This document shows, piece after piece, positions 48,952 to 59,940 of a stretch of DNA of 64,000 bases. The DNA comes from Shewanella glacialipiscicola (GTDB lineage: Bacteria; Pseudomonadota; Gammaproteobacteria; Enterobacterales; Shewanellaceae): contig NZ_JAKILU010000002.1 in the NCBI RefSeq assembly GCF_023283485.1, positions 288,942-352,941 on the forward strand. Reading direction: 5' to 3'. Under the pieces are notes generated by a model. It ran no database searches. It was not told the DNA's origin and saw only the letters and a program-made list of their open reading frames with translations. How positions within the stretch are numbered: the stretch's first letter is position 1; every line of letters begins with the position of its first letter. A program made the translations under genes and the position numbers.

Positions 48952-50238
48952 TTAGAGACCTAGTTTGTCTCTTAACGTGTAATACCAAGCCCCAATAGCG
49001 CTAAAAGGGACGCGTAATGCGTGGCCACCAGGGAAAGGATAATGGGGGAGCGCGGCAAAGGCATCAAAACGCGTAGCTTGACCGTTGAGCATTTCGGCCA
49101 GTAACTTGCCCGCTAAATGGGTGTAGGTGACGCCATGTCCACTACAACCCTGTGAATAATAGATATTTTTACCGATACGACCGACCTGCGGTAAGCGTGA
49201 TAATGTCAGTAAGAAGTTACCTGTCCACGCATAATCGATTTTTACATCTTTTAATTGCGGGAAGGTTTTAAGCATATTCGGAATAATAATTGACTTAATA
49301 TCTGCCGGATCGCGAGCGCCATACACCACACCGCCGCCATAAATCATCCGTTTATCGCCAGATAAGCGGAAATAATCGAGTAGATAGTTACAGTCTTCAA
49401 CACAGTAATCCTGTGGCAATAGACTGGCGGCTAAATCATCACCCAAAGGCTCAGTGGTGATGACCTGCGTACCACAAGGCATTGATTTAGCTTGTAGCTC
49501 TGGCATTAACTTACCTAAATAGGCATTACCTGCCACGACCACAAACTTGGCTTTAACACTGCCCTGTGCCGTATGCACTACGGGGCTGTCGCCTTCATCA
49601 ACGCGTAGCACTGCTGAGTCTTCAAAAATCTTACCGCCAAGGGATTCTACCGCCCGCGCTTCACCTAACGCTAAGTTAAGCGGATGAATATGGCCGCCAC
49701 TTTTATCGAGTAGACCACCGATATAGCGTTCAGTATTGACCACATTGCGAATGCTTTTGGTATCGAGGAGTTCAAGCTGATTAACATGACCGTGGCTTTC
49801 CCACAGTTGCTTTTGATGGCGCAAATGGCCCATTTGCTTTTCGTTCATAGCTGCAAATACGCCACCATCTTTTAGATCGCATTGAATGTTGTACTTTGCA
49901 ATACGATCGCGGATGATTTGACCGCCCTCAAAGGCCATTTGACCAAAGAGTTTACCTTGTTCTTTGCCGACCGTTTTTTCAATGGTATCAATGTCTCGGC
50001 TAAAACTATTGACGATTTGTCCACCATTACGGCCCGAAGCGCCCCAACCAATGCGAGCGGCTTCTAACACCACCACACTAAAGCCTGATTCTGATAAATG
50101 CAGTGCGGCAGAAAGTCCGGTATAACCCGCGCCAATCACACACACATCGGCTTCAATCGATTCCTGTAGGCGCGGACGTTCAACCTTATCGTTGGCCGAT
50201 GCCGCATAATATGATCCAGCGTGAGCGATGGCAGACAT
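48952..50238 (-). CDS. puuB: Gamma-glutamylputrescine oxidoreductase, PuuB-type
   Basis: A DAO-family FAD enzyme of about 428 residues. The dinucleotide-binding motif is VCVIGAGYTGLSAALHLSES, followed by AARIGWGASGRNGGQIVNSF, a PuuB-type flavin-anchoring block. It would oxidise gamma-glutamylputrescine to the aldehyde. I chose the ATG at 50238, with AAGGGA upstream. A PuuR operator match lies 21 bases before the start. The next gene is gabD, 50 bases downstream. A second copy is encoded at 58.5 kb. Confidence 0.88.
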   Translation of the reverse strand: MSAIAHAGSYYAASANDKVERPRLQESIEADVCVIGAGYTGLSAALHLSESGFSVVVLEAARIGWGASGRNGGQIVNSFSRDIDTIEKTVGKEQGKLFGQMAFEGGQIIRDRIAKYNIQCDLKDGGVFAAMNEKQMGHLRHQKQLWESHGHVNQLELLDTKSIRNVVNTERYIGGLLDKSGGHIHPLNLALGEARAVESLGGKIFEDSAVLRVDEGDSPVVHTAQGSVKAKFVVVAGNAYLGKLMPELQAKSMPCGTQVITTEPLGDDLAASLLPQDYCVEDCNYLLDYFRLSGDKRMIYGGGVVYGARDPADIKSIIIPNMLKTFPQLKDVKIDYAWTGNFLLTLSRLPQVGRIGKNIYYSQGCSGHGVTYTHLAGKLLAEMLNGQATRFDAFAALPHYPFPGGHALRVPFSAIGAWYYTLRDKLGL

Positions 50239-50258
50239 GTTGTTCCCTTGAATTCTAA

Positions 50259-50273
50259 TGTTCATTATTTTAA
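50259..50273 (-). promoter_or_regulatory. PuuR operator upstream of puuB
   Basis: The minus strand reads TTAAAATAATGAACA, matching the E. coli PuuR consensus AAATATAATGAACA at 12 of 14 positions. Confidence 0.65.
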
Positions 50274-50440
50274 ACAGCCATCACATCCTACACGCTCACA
50301 AAACGAAACACTAGCCAAAAAACCACAATAATTTACACTTCGTTTGATATTTCAAACGGGATATATTGTCAAAACCAGTGATTAAATTAAGCTTGAAGCG
50401 TTTGTAGGATAACGTTGCGAATAGCAGCTGATAAGCTAAT

Positions 50441-50473
50441 AAAAATGGCTTTGTCGAGCACAAAGCCATTTTG
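50441..50473 (-). terminator. Terminator after potI
   Basis: A 13-bp perfect stem AAAATGGCTTTGT/ACAAAGCCATTTT with loop CGAGC and a T5 end on the minus strand. It separates the pot operon from puuB. Confidence 0.88.
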
Positions 50474-50482
50474 TTATTAAAG

Positions 50483-51301
50483 TCACTCGTTAATCGGCAT
50501 ACGGTCGCGTTTCTCTGCCCGCCTTGCCATATACCAAGAAAGAAAGGCAATTAAAGACACACTCAAAATAATTAGCGTCGCTAGTGCGTTGATTTTAGGC
50601 GAAATACCCATGCGTACTGATGAGAACACCACCATAGGTAAGGTCGTTGCACCAGGGCCAGAAGCAAAACTTGCAATCACTAAATCATCTAAAGATAAAC
50701 TGAAAGACAACAACCAACCCGCCATTAATGCGGGCGATATCATAGGCACAGTAATTACAAAGAAGGTTTTAAGTGGCGTTGCACCTAAGTCCATAGCGGC
50801 TTCTTCAATCGATCTATCAAGCTCACGTAATCGAGATGAAACCACCACAGCGACATAAGCCGCGCAGAAGGTCGAATGCGCAATCCATACTGTCAACATG
50901 CCACGCTCTTTGGGCCAACCGAATAAATCGGCCATGTGCACAAATAACAGTAGCAATGACAAACCGGTAATCACCTCTGGCATAACCAGCGGCGCGGTAA
51001 TCATGTTCGATAGGGTTAATTTAGCCCACGAGCGCTTAAAGCGCGTCATCACAAAGGCTGCCATAGTCCCAATAACAACCGCCATGGTTGAGCTATAAAA
51101 AGCAATCCGCAGACTGGTCCATACCGCATCTAAAATCTGTTGGTCTTCAAATAACTCGCCATACCATTTAGGTGAAAAACCGCCCCATACCGTCACGAGC
51201 TTAGAGTCGTTAAAGGAGTAAATCACCAGCACCAACATAGGGGCATATAGGAACAGCAGCCCAAACCACAGCATGACAGAAGAAAAACTTAATTTATTCA
51301 T
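50483..51301 (-). CDS. potI: Putrescine ABC transporter permease PotI
   Basis: A 272-residue inner-membrane permease with six helices and the permease EAA loop (RSIEEAAMDLGATPLKTFFV). It pairs with PotH to form the channel. The start overlaps the potH stop by four bases. Together with PotF and PotG it imports putrescine, the substrate of the Puu enzymes encoded on both sides. Confidence 0.93.
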   Translation of the reverse strand: MNKLSFSSVMLWFGLLFLYAPMLVLVIYSFNDSKLVTVWGGFSPKWYGELFEDQQILDAVWTSLRIAFYSSTMAVVIGTMAAFVMTRFKRSWAKLTLSNMITAPLVMPEVITGLSLLLLFVHMADLFGWPKERGMLTVWIAHSTFCAAYVAVVVSSRLRELDRSIEEAAMDLGATPLKTFFVITVPMISPALMAGWLLSFSLSLDDLVIASFASGPGATTLPMVVFSSVRMGISPKINALATLIILSVSLIAFLSWYMARRAEKRDRMPINE

Positions 51302-52203
51302 AGGTCTTTCTCCAAACTACGCGCCTGATAGCGATGAAATAGCGTTATCGGAATAATTAATAAACCGAGCATTACAATCGCCAGCGATGATGCTACTGGC
51401 CAGTCACGGTTGTTGAAGAATTCTTGCCATAGGACTCGGCCAATCATTAGTGAATCTGGGCCGCCTAGCAGCTCGGGGATCACAAACTCTCCCACCGCTG
51501 GAATAAACACCAACATAGAACCCGCAATAACACCACTTTTTGACAGTGGTAAGGTAATTTTCCAGAAGGTATTAATACGGCTTGAGCCTAAGTCTGACGC
51601 AGCTTCAATCAAACTCATATCAAGTTTCACTAAGGTGGCGTATAGCGGCAAAATCATAAAGGGTAAATATGCGTAGATAATGCCGATATACACGGCCACA
51701 TTGGTATTTAAAATCTGTAGCGGCTCAGAGATAACGCCTAACCACATGAGTGTATTGTTGATAATCCCCGTATTACTTAGAATTCCCATCCAAGCGTAAA
51801 CACGAATTAAGAACGAGGTCCAAGAAGGCAACATGACTAATAGCAACAACACGGTTTGCAGCCGTGCTGGCGCACGGGCTATGGCGTAAGCCATGGGATA
51901 ACCAATAATCAAACAACCAATCGTCGAGATAAATGCCATTTTAAGCGAACTGAGATAAGCCATGTAATACAGCGAATCGTCAAGCAACATCAAATAATTA
52001 CCAAAATGTAAAAAAACATTTAAGACATTATCGGCATACTGAAAAGTCGCTTCGTAGGGCGGAATCGAAATCGCTGCTGTCGAAAAACTCAGCTTGAGTA
52101 CAATCGCAAATGGCAAAGCAAAAAATAATAACAGCCAAAGATAAGGAATACCTATGGTCCAAATGCGGCCTTTTAACCATTTTAATCGAGTCGGTATCTT
52201 CAT
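51298..52203 (-). CDS. potH: Putrescine ABC transporter permease PotH
   Basis: A 301-residue permease with the EAA loop (SLIEAASDLGSSRINTFWKI). I chose MKIPTRLKW at 52203, which overlaps the potG stop by four bases (ATGA), the usual coupling; the longer frame starting at 52236 would overlap potG by 37 bases. Six membrane helices are visible. Confidence 0.93.
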   Translation of the reverse strand: MKIPTRLKWLKGRIWTIGIPYLWLLLFFALPFAIVLKLSFSTAAISIPPYEATFQYADNVLNVFLHFGNYLMLLDDSLYYMAYLSSLKMAFISTIGCLIIGYPMAYAIARAPARLQTVLLLLVMLPSWTSFLIRVYAWMGILSNTGIINNTLMWLGVISEPLQILNTNVAVYIGIIYAYLPFMILPLYATLVKLDMSLIEAASDLGSSRINTFWKITLPLSKSGVIAGSMLVFIPAVGEFVIPELLGGPDSLMIGRVLWQEFFNNRDWPVASSLAIVMLGLLIIPITLFHRYQARSLEKDL

Positions 52204-53336
52204 GATCTCAACACCACGCCGCTGGTGTCCTCCCAACTGATAAAGACTTCGTCATCCCATGTCGCATTATCGGCACGGCGTTCGCGGTTTGTCATACTGC
52301 ACTGTACAATTTGGCCATTTTCTAAGCGAATGTAATAGACTGATATACCGCCTAAATATGCGATATCGTGTACAACACCCTTAGCCCAGTTATATGGGCC
52401 TTCTGGCTGTTCACGGTTAATAATGGTTTTTTCAGGACGTACGGCTAACCAGACATTTTTATCTTCAACGTTAGTTGATACCCCATAGCCAACATAAAAA
52501 TGCTGTGTTAGCTCATTAGGTTTTATGACCAAATGGTCAGCTTCATCCACTTCAATGGCGCCAGCAAATAAGTTTACGGTACCAATAAACTCGGCAATCA
52601 TGCGACTGTTTGGGCTTTCATAAATGTCCATCGGTGAACCTGTTTGGGCAATCCAACCATCGTTCATTATGGAAATTCGTCCCGCCATGGTCATGGCTTC
52701 TTCTTGATCGTGAGTCACCATCACACAAGTCACACCCACACGCTCAAGAATCTCAACTACTTCGAGTTGCATTTGGGTACGTAACTTTTTATCCAATGCG
52801 CCCATAGGCTCATCGAGTAATAATAATTTAGGCCGTTTTGCCAATGAACGCGCCAGCGCAACACGTTGACGTTGACCGCCAGATAGCTGATGCGGCTTAC
52901 GCTTACCGTATTGTTCCATGTGTACAAGTTTGAGCATATCTTGCACACGTTGCTCAATTTCTGCTTTAGGTAGCTTGTCTTGTTTTAAACCAAAGGCGAT
53001 GTTTTGCGCCACTGTCATATGAGGAAACAGCGCGTAGGATTGAAACATCATATTGATGGGACGTTCATAAGGAGGTAAATCAGTAATATCTTCACCATCG
53101 AGAAAAATGCGGCCAGATGTGGGCTTTTCAAACCCCGCTAACATACGCAACAGCGTTGATTTGCCCGATCCAGAGCCGCCAAGTAAGGCAAAGATCTCAC
53201 CTTTATTAATCGTCAATGACACATCATCGACAGCCCGTACATCATCAAATAATTTACTAACTCGCTCAATCTTAAGCAGCACTTTATCTTGCGTCTTTGT
53301 TGTCGGTTTATTAGTGACGCCCGAGGTGATTGTCAT
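52200..53336 (-). CDS. potG: Putrescine ABC transporter ATP-binding protein PotG
   Basis: A 378-residue ATPase with Walker A (GGSGSGKSTLLRMLAGFE), signature LSGGQRQRVALARSLA, Walker B (LLLLDEPMGAL) and a C-terminal TOBE domain, as in PotG/PotA. It drives PotHI-mediated import. It starts 178 bases after potF, with a stem-loop between them, and its end overlaps potH. Confidence 0.94.
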   Translation of the reverse strand: MTITSGVTNKPTTKTQDKVLLKIERVSKLFDDVRAVDDVSLTINKGEIFALLGGSGSGKSTLLRMLAGFEKPTSGRIFLDGEDITDLPPYERPINMMFQSYALFPHMTVAQNIAFGLKQDKLPKAEIEQRVQDMLKLVHMEQYGKRKPHQLSGGQRQRVALARSLAKRPKLLLLDEPMGALDKKLRTQMQLEVVEILERVGVTCVMVTHDQEEAMTMAGRISIMNDGWIAQTGSPMDIYESPNSRMIAEFIGTVNLFAGAIEVDEADHLVIKPNELTQHFYVGYGVSTNVEDKNVWLAVRPEKTIINREQPEGPYNWAKGVVHDIAYLGGISVYYIRLENGQIVQCSMTNRERRADNATWDDEVFISWEDTSGVVLRS

Positions 53337-53484
53337 AGTACTTCTCCACCCTATAATGAGGCGTTAACATCCTCAAATTCTGGGTTCAACACAATTAATG
53401 AATGAAAAATAGAGTAACAAAACGCTGTTAAATCCTATACGTGGATTAATCTGCATAGGGTTGGATAGAGTGAATTTGCAAAAT

Positions 53485-53507
53485 AGGGGCAAGCTAAACT
53501 TGCCCCT
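53485..53507 (-). terminator. Stem-loop between potF and potG
   Basis: AGGGGCAAG/CTTGCCCCT with loop CTAAA; on the minus strand it is followed by ATTTTGC. It lies 7 bases after the potF stop and probably stops part of the transcripts, so that the binding protein is made in excess. Confidence 0.7.
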
Positions 53508-53513
53508 TATCAA

Positions 53514-54657
<1,144 letters not shown>

Positions 54658-55143
54658 ACATTGTGTCACCGGGCTGCCCGGATATTGTTGTTATTTTCGA
54701 CCAATGCTACACCTTAAAACCGCATCGGCAGTCACTACGACATGATAATCATGCTGATTTCGCTCTTGTTACAACTTGTTAAGTATCAGGTTTTGTGCCA
54801 AATATTGAAATATAAAATATTGCATTAATACTCAAAAAAATAGACTAAATATCGCTAGCATCGCCATAGGACAATATTTTAAAAGGCCTCAAGCCACACT
54901 AAATTAATCATTAAAATCCTTGCCACATGAAATTATTAACAAATAAAAACAAATACTTAAACCTACAAATGATTAGAGCAACAAACACGATTAAGGCTAT
55001 TAGCTTACTCTAACAATCTACACACTCGGTTGAAGTATACGCTTTATGCAAAACCATTATAAAATCATTATATTATTTAACAACAACGTCGCACCAACAG
55101 AGTGCAACATTACTATAACAGTGCAAATATTCAAGCTTAAGTC

Positions 55144-55190
55144 CCCGCGTTAACTTGAAACGGTCTTAGGCTAACGCGGGCAAACATTGC
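55144..55190 (-). terminator. Stem-loop after puuA
   Basis: CCCGCGTTA/TAACGCGGG pair across 29 bases, 21 bases after the puuA stop. The T-tract is poor, so it may stabilise the 3' end or act with Rho. Confidence 0.5.
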
Positions 55191-55210
55191 AGAGTCTTAA
55201 CGTAACAGCA

Positions 55211-56566
55211 TCACACTGTGAGCAGTAGAAATTCACGTTCCCATGAACTGACAACACGGCGGAAGTTTTCAAGCTCAGCCTGTTTCACCGCCACAAAACC
55301 AGTGGTGAAAGCTTCGCCTAAATACTGTTTACAGGCATCACTTTCTTCCATCGCCGCTAACGCCTCCTCTAAGGTCAGGGGCAGACAATGGGTATTATTG
55401 CTGCGACTTTCATTGGCTTTTCCTTGCACCGGTGTCGACGGTTTAAGTGCCTCAACCATACCGATATAACCACACAATAAGCTGGCAGCAATCGCCAAAT
55501 AACAGTTAGCATCGGCACCAGGAATACGGTTTTCGATACGACGATTTTGCGGCGAAGACTCAGGAATGCGCAAACCACAGGTACGGTTTTCATCACCCCA
55601 CTCTAAGTTTACTGGTGCTGAAGTACCGGGCAAGAAACGGCGGAAAGAGTTCGCATTGGGCGCCATAAGGGGTAATAGCTCAGGAATAAATTTTTGCAGA
55701 CCGGCTATATAACCTAAGAATAACTGGCTTTTAGTGCCATCTTCATTGGTGAAAATGTTTTTACCTGTCTCTTTATTAATGACGCTCTGGTGAATGTGCA
55801 TCGCACTACCCGGCTCATCTGTCACAGGTTTTGCCATAAACGTGGCGCAAACATTGTGCTTTAGTGCCGCTTCACGCAGGGTGCGCTTAAAGATAAACAC
55901 TTGATCAGCTAGGGATAATGCATTGCCATGGCTGAAGTTTATCTCCATCTGCGCTGGACCATCTTCATGGATTAAGGTATCGATATCCAACCCCTGGAGC
56001 TCACACCAATCGTACATATCCTCAAACATGGGATCGTATTCGTTGGCAGCATCGATAGAGAAAGACTGGCGACCAGCTTCGGGTCGGCCTGAACGGCCAA
56101 TGGGTGGCTTAAGCGGTAAATCGTGGTCATCGCTACGGCGGGTTAAATAAAATTCCATTTCGGGAGCGATAACCGGTTCCCAGCCCTGTTCATCATAGAG
56201 AGACAAGACTTTTTTCAATACGTTACGGGGTGATAGTTCAATCGGATTGCCCATTCTGTCGTAGCAATCATGGATCACCTGCGCTGTAGCTTCAATGGTC
56301 CAAGGCAACATAAAGACAGCGTTTTCATCGGGTACGCACACAAAATCAATATCGGCAGCATCGAGCAGGCTGTAGTAAATCTCTTCGTTAACAAAATCGC
56401 CAGTTACGGTTTGTAACAGCACACTTTCGGGCAAACGCATGCCTTTTTCATCGAGAAACTTATCGACTGGCGCAATCTTGCCGCGGGCGATACCAGTCAT
56501 ATCGCAAATAACACATTCGACTTCTGTGATTTTTCGTTCTTTTAAAAAAGCGATAAGCTTATTCAT
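55211..56566 (-). CDS. puuA: Gamma-glutamylputrescine synthetase
   Basis: A 451-residue glutamine synthetase-family enzyme that joins glutamate to putrescine using ATP, the first Puu step. Typical features are PEMEFYLTRRSDD, the metal-binding QMEINFSHGNAL and GSAMHIHQSV blocks, and the LPGTSAPVNLEWGDENRT segment. The sequence fits PuuA rather than GlnA. Its start lies 2 bases after the puuD stop, so the two are translationally coupled. Confidence 0.92.
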   Translation of the reverse strand: MNKLIAFLKERKITEVECVICDMTGIARGKIAPVDKFLDEKGMRLPESVLLQTVTGDFVNEEIYYSLLDAADIDFVCVPDENAVFMLPWTIEATAQVIHDCYDRMGNPIELSPRNVLKKVLSLYDEQGWEPVIAPEMEFYLTRRSDDHDLPLKPPIGRSGRPEAGRQSFSIDAANEYDPMFEDMYDWCELQGLDIDTLIHEDGPAQMEINFSHGNALSLADQVFIFKRTLREAALKHNVCATFMAKPVTDEPGSAMHIHQSVINKETGKNIFTNEDGTKSQLFLGYIAGLQKFIPELLPLMAPNANSFRRFLPGTSAPVNLEWGDENRTCGLRIPESSPQNRRIENRIPGADANCYLAIAASLLCGYIGMVEALKPSTPVQGKANESRSNNTHCLPLTLEEALAAMEESDACKQYLGEAFTTGFVAVKQAELENFRRVVSSWEREFLLLTV

Positions 56567-56568
56567 TA

Positions 56569-57330
56569 TTATTTCACTCGAGTTGTAGCCCTACGTCGGC
56601 AGGCATCACCAAACGCACTGAAGATAGAAAGATAAAATGAGTTTTCACTCACCTTCCACTCTGGATGCCATTGCACACCTAGGGCAAATTCTTTAGTACC
56701 GATCACGGAGAAAGCCTCCACTAATCCATCGGGAGCATAGGCTTCTGGCCGCAACCCATCACCCAGACGCTCCACGCCTTGAGTATGCAAAGAGTTAACC
56801 TCTGCAGAGTTACGGCCCCAGGCCTCATGAATAACCCCCCCAGGCTCAACAGTAATACTGTGAGAAACCCCATACTGCACATCTAAGGATGCGGTGTTAT
56901 CTTCTCTATGTTCAATAAAGCCATCTACTTCATATAATTTCTGGTGCAAACTGCCACCAAAGGCCACATTCATTTCTTGAAAACCGCGGCAAATACCTAA
57001 TACAGGTATCCCTGCTGCAATTGCAGCATGGATTAACGGCAATGCAGTTGCGTCACGCTTGGGATCATGATGCGTACCAAGCTCACTCGGCTGACCGGCA
57101 TAAAGATGGGGTTCAACATTAGAAGGGGAGCCAGTAAACAAAATACCGTCAAGACGTGCCAAAATGGCGCTTATCGGTAAATCACCGCCTAAGGATGGGA
57201 TCACTAACGGCCAACCCTTCGCGCCATTCACTACGCCTAAAAGATATTTTTCACCAACGATATTAAAGGGATGCAATCCCAGTTGTCGATTACATGCTAC
57301 AACGCCAATAAGAGGCAAATCAGCTGACAT
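56569..57330 (-). CDS. puuD: Gamma-glutamyl-GABA hydrolase
   Basis: A 253-residue class I glutamine amidotransferase-like hydrolase that releases GABA from gamma-glutamyl-GABA. The nucleophile cysteine is in LGICRGFQEMNVAFGG and the histidine-glutamate pair in GVQWHPEW. It is the first gene of the puuDA pair and has inverted PuuR operator matches 30-64 bases upstream. Confidence 0.94.
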   Translation of the reverse strand: MSADLPLIGVVACNRQLGLHPFNIVGEKYLLGVVNGAKGWPLVIPSLGGDLPISAILARLDGILFTGSPSNVEPHLYAGQPSELGTHHDPKRDATALPLIHAAIAAGIPVLGICRGFQEMNVAFGGSLHQKLYEVDGFIEHREDNTASLDVQYGVSHSITVEPGGVIHEAWGRNSAEVNSLHTQGVERLGDGLRPEAYAPDGLVEAFSVIGTKEFALGVQWHPEWKVSENSFYLSIFSAFGDACRRRATTRVK

Positions 57331-57359
57331 ATCTCACCTTTAGAATTCGTTTTACTAGC

Positions 57360-57394
57360 ATAATGAACACTCCGCTTTCAAATGTTCATTTTTT
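57360..57394. promoter_or_regulatory. Paired PuuR operators upstream of puuD
   Basis: ATAATGAACA (57360-57369) and, in inverted orientation, TGTTCATTTTTT (57383-57394). Both share the ATGAACA core of the E. coli PuuR site. Confidence 0.65.
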
Positions 57395-57753
57395 CACACA
57401 GTACACCGAAATTTAACACGAGGCAAGAGGTTAATCAATTGTTAAGCGCAACTCTAATCAGCAATAGCTAATAGATATAAATAACAGTAAGTTAAACTAA
57501 AAGTCAATCAGTAATATGTTATTTTTTGTGAATACATCAGCTGTTACACGGGTATTATTTCGATTATTATCGAGTCTATTAAGTAATATTAACGTCAAGT
57601 TTGAACTAATATTATTTACACAATAAGAGATAATAATAGGCAATGGAGTAGAATAAGAAGCGCTAGAATGGGGATGATTAAGTGCTGTATTACGCCACCG
57701 TTCTTTATTGAACAAGTGGCCTAATAGATTGAATGATAAGCTAAGTAACTTGG
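57395..57753. other. Gap between the puuD operators and puuR
   Basis: About 360 AT-rich bases. A minus-strand frame (57497-57793) overlaps the puuR end and reads as an unlikely protein, so I leave it out. Nothing else stands out. Confidence 0.4.
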
Positions 57754-58311
57754 TTAAAAGTTTGCGGGCGTAGTCGCACTCACCAAACGGCAAGGTTCAT
57801 CAAAGGGATTACGGAATCGATGCGGTAATTCACTGTTAAAGTAATAACTATCACCCGCTTCTAAAATATACACCTCATCACCGACTGTGAGTTCGAATTT
57901 ACCTTCGATCACCATTGCAGCTTCTTCGCCTTCATGCTTTAGCATTTCTTCACCCGTGTCTGAGCCGGGTGGATAAATCTCATTCATTACCGACATAGCG
58001 CGGTTTGGATAATCGCGGCCAATCAGTTTAAATTCTAGAGGTCCTGTACCGATATCGAGCAATTCATCGGACCGATAAACAACCTTGCGCTCACTATCCG
58101 TTGAGGTTTCAATTGAGAAAAAATCCACTAAAGACATAGGGATGCCTGAAAGCACTTTTTTTAAAGAGCTAACTGATGGGCTAACACTGTTTTTCTCGAT
58201 CATTGAAATGGTGCTGTTAGTTACGCCAGCACGTTTGGCTAGCTCTCGTTGAGATAAGCCTTTCATTTTTCGAATAGTTTTAAGGCTGGCGCCAATATCC
58301 AAATTTAACAT
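57754..58311 (-). CDS. puuR: PuuR-like repressor: XRE-type HTH plus cupin
   Basis: A protein of 185 residues with an N-terminal helix-turn-helix (MKGLSQRELAKRAGVTNSTI) and a C-terminal cupin domain (PPGSDTGEEMLKHEGEEAAM), the PuuR layout. In E. coli PuuR represses the puu genes and is released by putrescine. I chose MLNLDIG at 58311, which matches the usual length; AGGGGG abuts this ATG with no spacer. The frame goes up to 58419 but without a better site. Operator matches near puuD, puuB and puuB2 agree with the call. Confidence 0.85.
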   Translation of the reverse strand: MLNLDIGASLKTIRKMKGLSQRELAKRAGVTNSTISMIEKNSVSPSVSSLKKVLSGIPMSLVDFFSIETSTDSERKVVYRSDELLDIGTGPLEFKLIGRDYPNRAMSVMNEIYPPGSDTGEEMLKHEGEEAAMVIEGKFELTVGDEVYILEAGDSYYFNSELPHRFRNPFDEPCRLVSATTPANF

Positions 58312-58443
58312 CCCCCTAAACGCTCGGATCAAATCCGATAGATGACGAATAACATGTTCAGGATAAACCCCATCCAGAACGTATTTTCGCCCTAAAAGTG
58401 CGTGTTTTACTGCTTTCATTGTATTCTACATAAAAAGCATGTT

Positions 58444-58457
58444 AAATAAAACGAACA
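58444..58457 (+). promoter_or_regulatory. Weaker PuuR operator in the puuR/puuB2 gap
   Basis: AAATAAAACGAACA matches the E. coli consensus AAATATAATGAACA at 12 of 14 positions. It lies 94 bases before puuB2 and 133 before puuR, so it may control either gene. Confidence 0.5.
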
Positions 58458-58537
58458 CTTTTTCACATCATGTTAAAAGTGTGATGAGTATACTGAGGCA
58501 AGTCCAATTTACAATAAAAACAATTTTTGGAGCCATA

Positions 58538-59845
58538 ATGGCAAGTAAACCGCCCGTGCACAGTGAACAATATCCACAATCATATTATGTTGATACTGCA
58601 AAAGAAATTTATGCTCATCCACAACTTGAAGGCAATATCAGTGCCGATGTCTGCATAGTGGGCGGTGGCTTTAGTGGTATCAATACCGCCATAGAACTCG
58701 CTCAACGTGGTCTGAGTGTCGTGCTATTAGAAGCCAAGCGCATTGGTTGGGGCGCATCGGGGCGCAATGGTGGCGAGCTCATTCGCGGTATCGGCCACGA
58801 TCCCGCACAATTTCAAAATGAAATCGGCATTGAAGGCGTACAAGCCATCCAACAAATGGGCTTTGAAGCGGTTGAAATTGTGCGAAATCGCATACAAGAA
58901 CACCAAATAGACTGCGATCTACATATGGGTTACTGCGACTTGGCAGTAAAACCTCGCCACATGGATGAACTTGAAGAAGAATTCACTGCACTTAAAGCCA
59001 TGGGTTATCAGCAAAAAATCAAGCTGCTCACTAAATCGCAATTGGGTGAAGTGGTTGGTTCAGATTTTTATCAAGGTGCCTTGGTCGATATGGGCAGCGG
59101 CCACCTACACCCGCTGAATCTTGCCCTTGGCGAAGCCCGCGTCGCCCGCAATCTCGGCGCGCAATTATTTGAATACAGCAAAGCTGAAAAAATCATTCAA
59201 GGTGCCAAACCTAAGGTCATTACCGCCAAAGGTGAGGTCACTTGTCAATACTTAGTGCTCGCTGGTAATGCGTATATCGGCCACAAACTTAACAGCTTTA
59301 TCGGTGGCAAAGTTTTACCCGCTGGCAGTTATTTATTGGCAACGGAGCCTTTAACGGCAGCTCAATGCGCCAGTATTATCCCGCAGAATATGGCTTTCGC
59401 CGATATGCGAATAGCCTTAGATTACTACCATCTATCCGCAGACCGGCGGTTATTATTTGGCGGCCTTTGCACCTATTCGGGTAAAGATCCTAAGGATATT
59501 GAAGCGGCGCTTAGGCCGAATCTAGAGAAAGTGTTCCCACAATTAAAAGGGATACGCATCGATTATGAATGGGGAGGCATGATAGGTATCGGCGCAAACC
59601 GTATGCCACAAATTGGTCGCCTGCCCGATGCCAATAATATTTTTTACGCCCAAGCCTATGCAGGACACGGCGTGAACGCCACTCACATGGCGGCAAAACT
59701 GCTTGCCGAAGCTATTTGCCAACAGGCGGGACATTTTGATGTGTTCGCTAAAATTAAACACATGACCTTTCCCGGCGGCCCGACGTTCCGCTCGCCTATG
59801 CTCGCGGCAGGTATGCTGTATCACAGGTTTAAGGATTTGTTTTAA
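58538..59845 (+). CDS. Second PuuB-type FAD oxidoreductase
   Basis: A 435-residue DAO-family enzyme with VCIVGGGFSGINTAIELAQR and AKRIGWGASGRNGGELIRGI. It is similar to the puuB product at 49-50 kb (shared IGWGASGRNGG, SGHLHPLNLALGEARV and YAGHGV/CSGHGV blocks), so the two are paralogues. It probably oxidises a gamma-glutamylated or free polyamine. I chose the ATG at 58538, with GGAG 5 bases upstream. It is divergent from puuR and may be repressed by it. Confidence 0.87.
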   Translation: MASKPPVHSEQYPQSYYVDTAKEIYAHPQLEGNISADVCIVGGGFSGINTAIELAQRGLSVVLLEAKRIGWGASGRNGGELIRGIGHDPAQFQNEIGIEGVQAIQQMGFEAVEIVRNRIQEHQIDCDLHMGYCDLAVKPRHMDELEEEFTALKAMGYQQKIKLLTKSQLGEVVGSDFYQGALVDMGSGHLHPLNLALGEARVARNLGAQLFEYSKAEKIIQGAKPKVITAKGEVTCQYLVLAGNAYIGHKLNSFIGGKVLPAGSYLLATEPLTAAQCASIIPQNMAFADMRIALDYYHLSADRRLLFGGLCTYSGKDPKDIEAALRPNLEKVFPQLKGIRIDYEWGGMIGIGANRMPQIGRLPDANNIFYAQAYAGHGVNATHMAAKLLAEAICQQAGHFDVFAKIKHMTFPGGPTFRSPMLAAGMLYHRFKDLF

Positions 59846-59857
59846 TTACGAATAGTT

Positions 59858-59890
59858 CATGCCCAGCGAACGGCTTATCCGCTGAGCATG
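59858..59890 (+). terminator. Stem-loop after the second puuB-type gene
   Basis: CATGCCCAGCG and CGCTGAGCATG form an 11-bp stem with one mismatch, 12 bases past the stop. No T-tract follows. Confidence 0.5.
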
Positions 59891-59895
59891 ATTTG

Positions 59896-59940
59896 TCATT
59901 TAAGTGCTAGTGATTTAAGCGCTAGTCATTTAAGTGCTAA
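59896..59940. repeat. 15-base tandem repeat, three copies
   Basis: Three units of TCATTTAAGTGCTAG with 2, 2 and 1 differences between copies, followed by a degenerate fourth (TCATTAACGCATTAA). Confidence 0.85.

Noticed and set aside
54741..54753. Fur box upstream of potF
   Set aside because: Only the central palindrome (ATGATAATCAT) matches the Fur consensus; the flanks do not, so I mention it but do not call it.
57497..57793. Minus-strand frame of 98 codons between puuD and puuR
   Set aside because: It overlaps the end of puuR, is AT-driven and has no recognisable feature.
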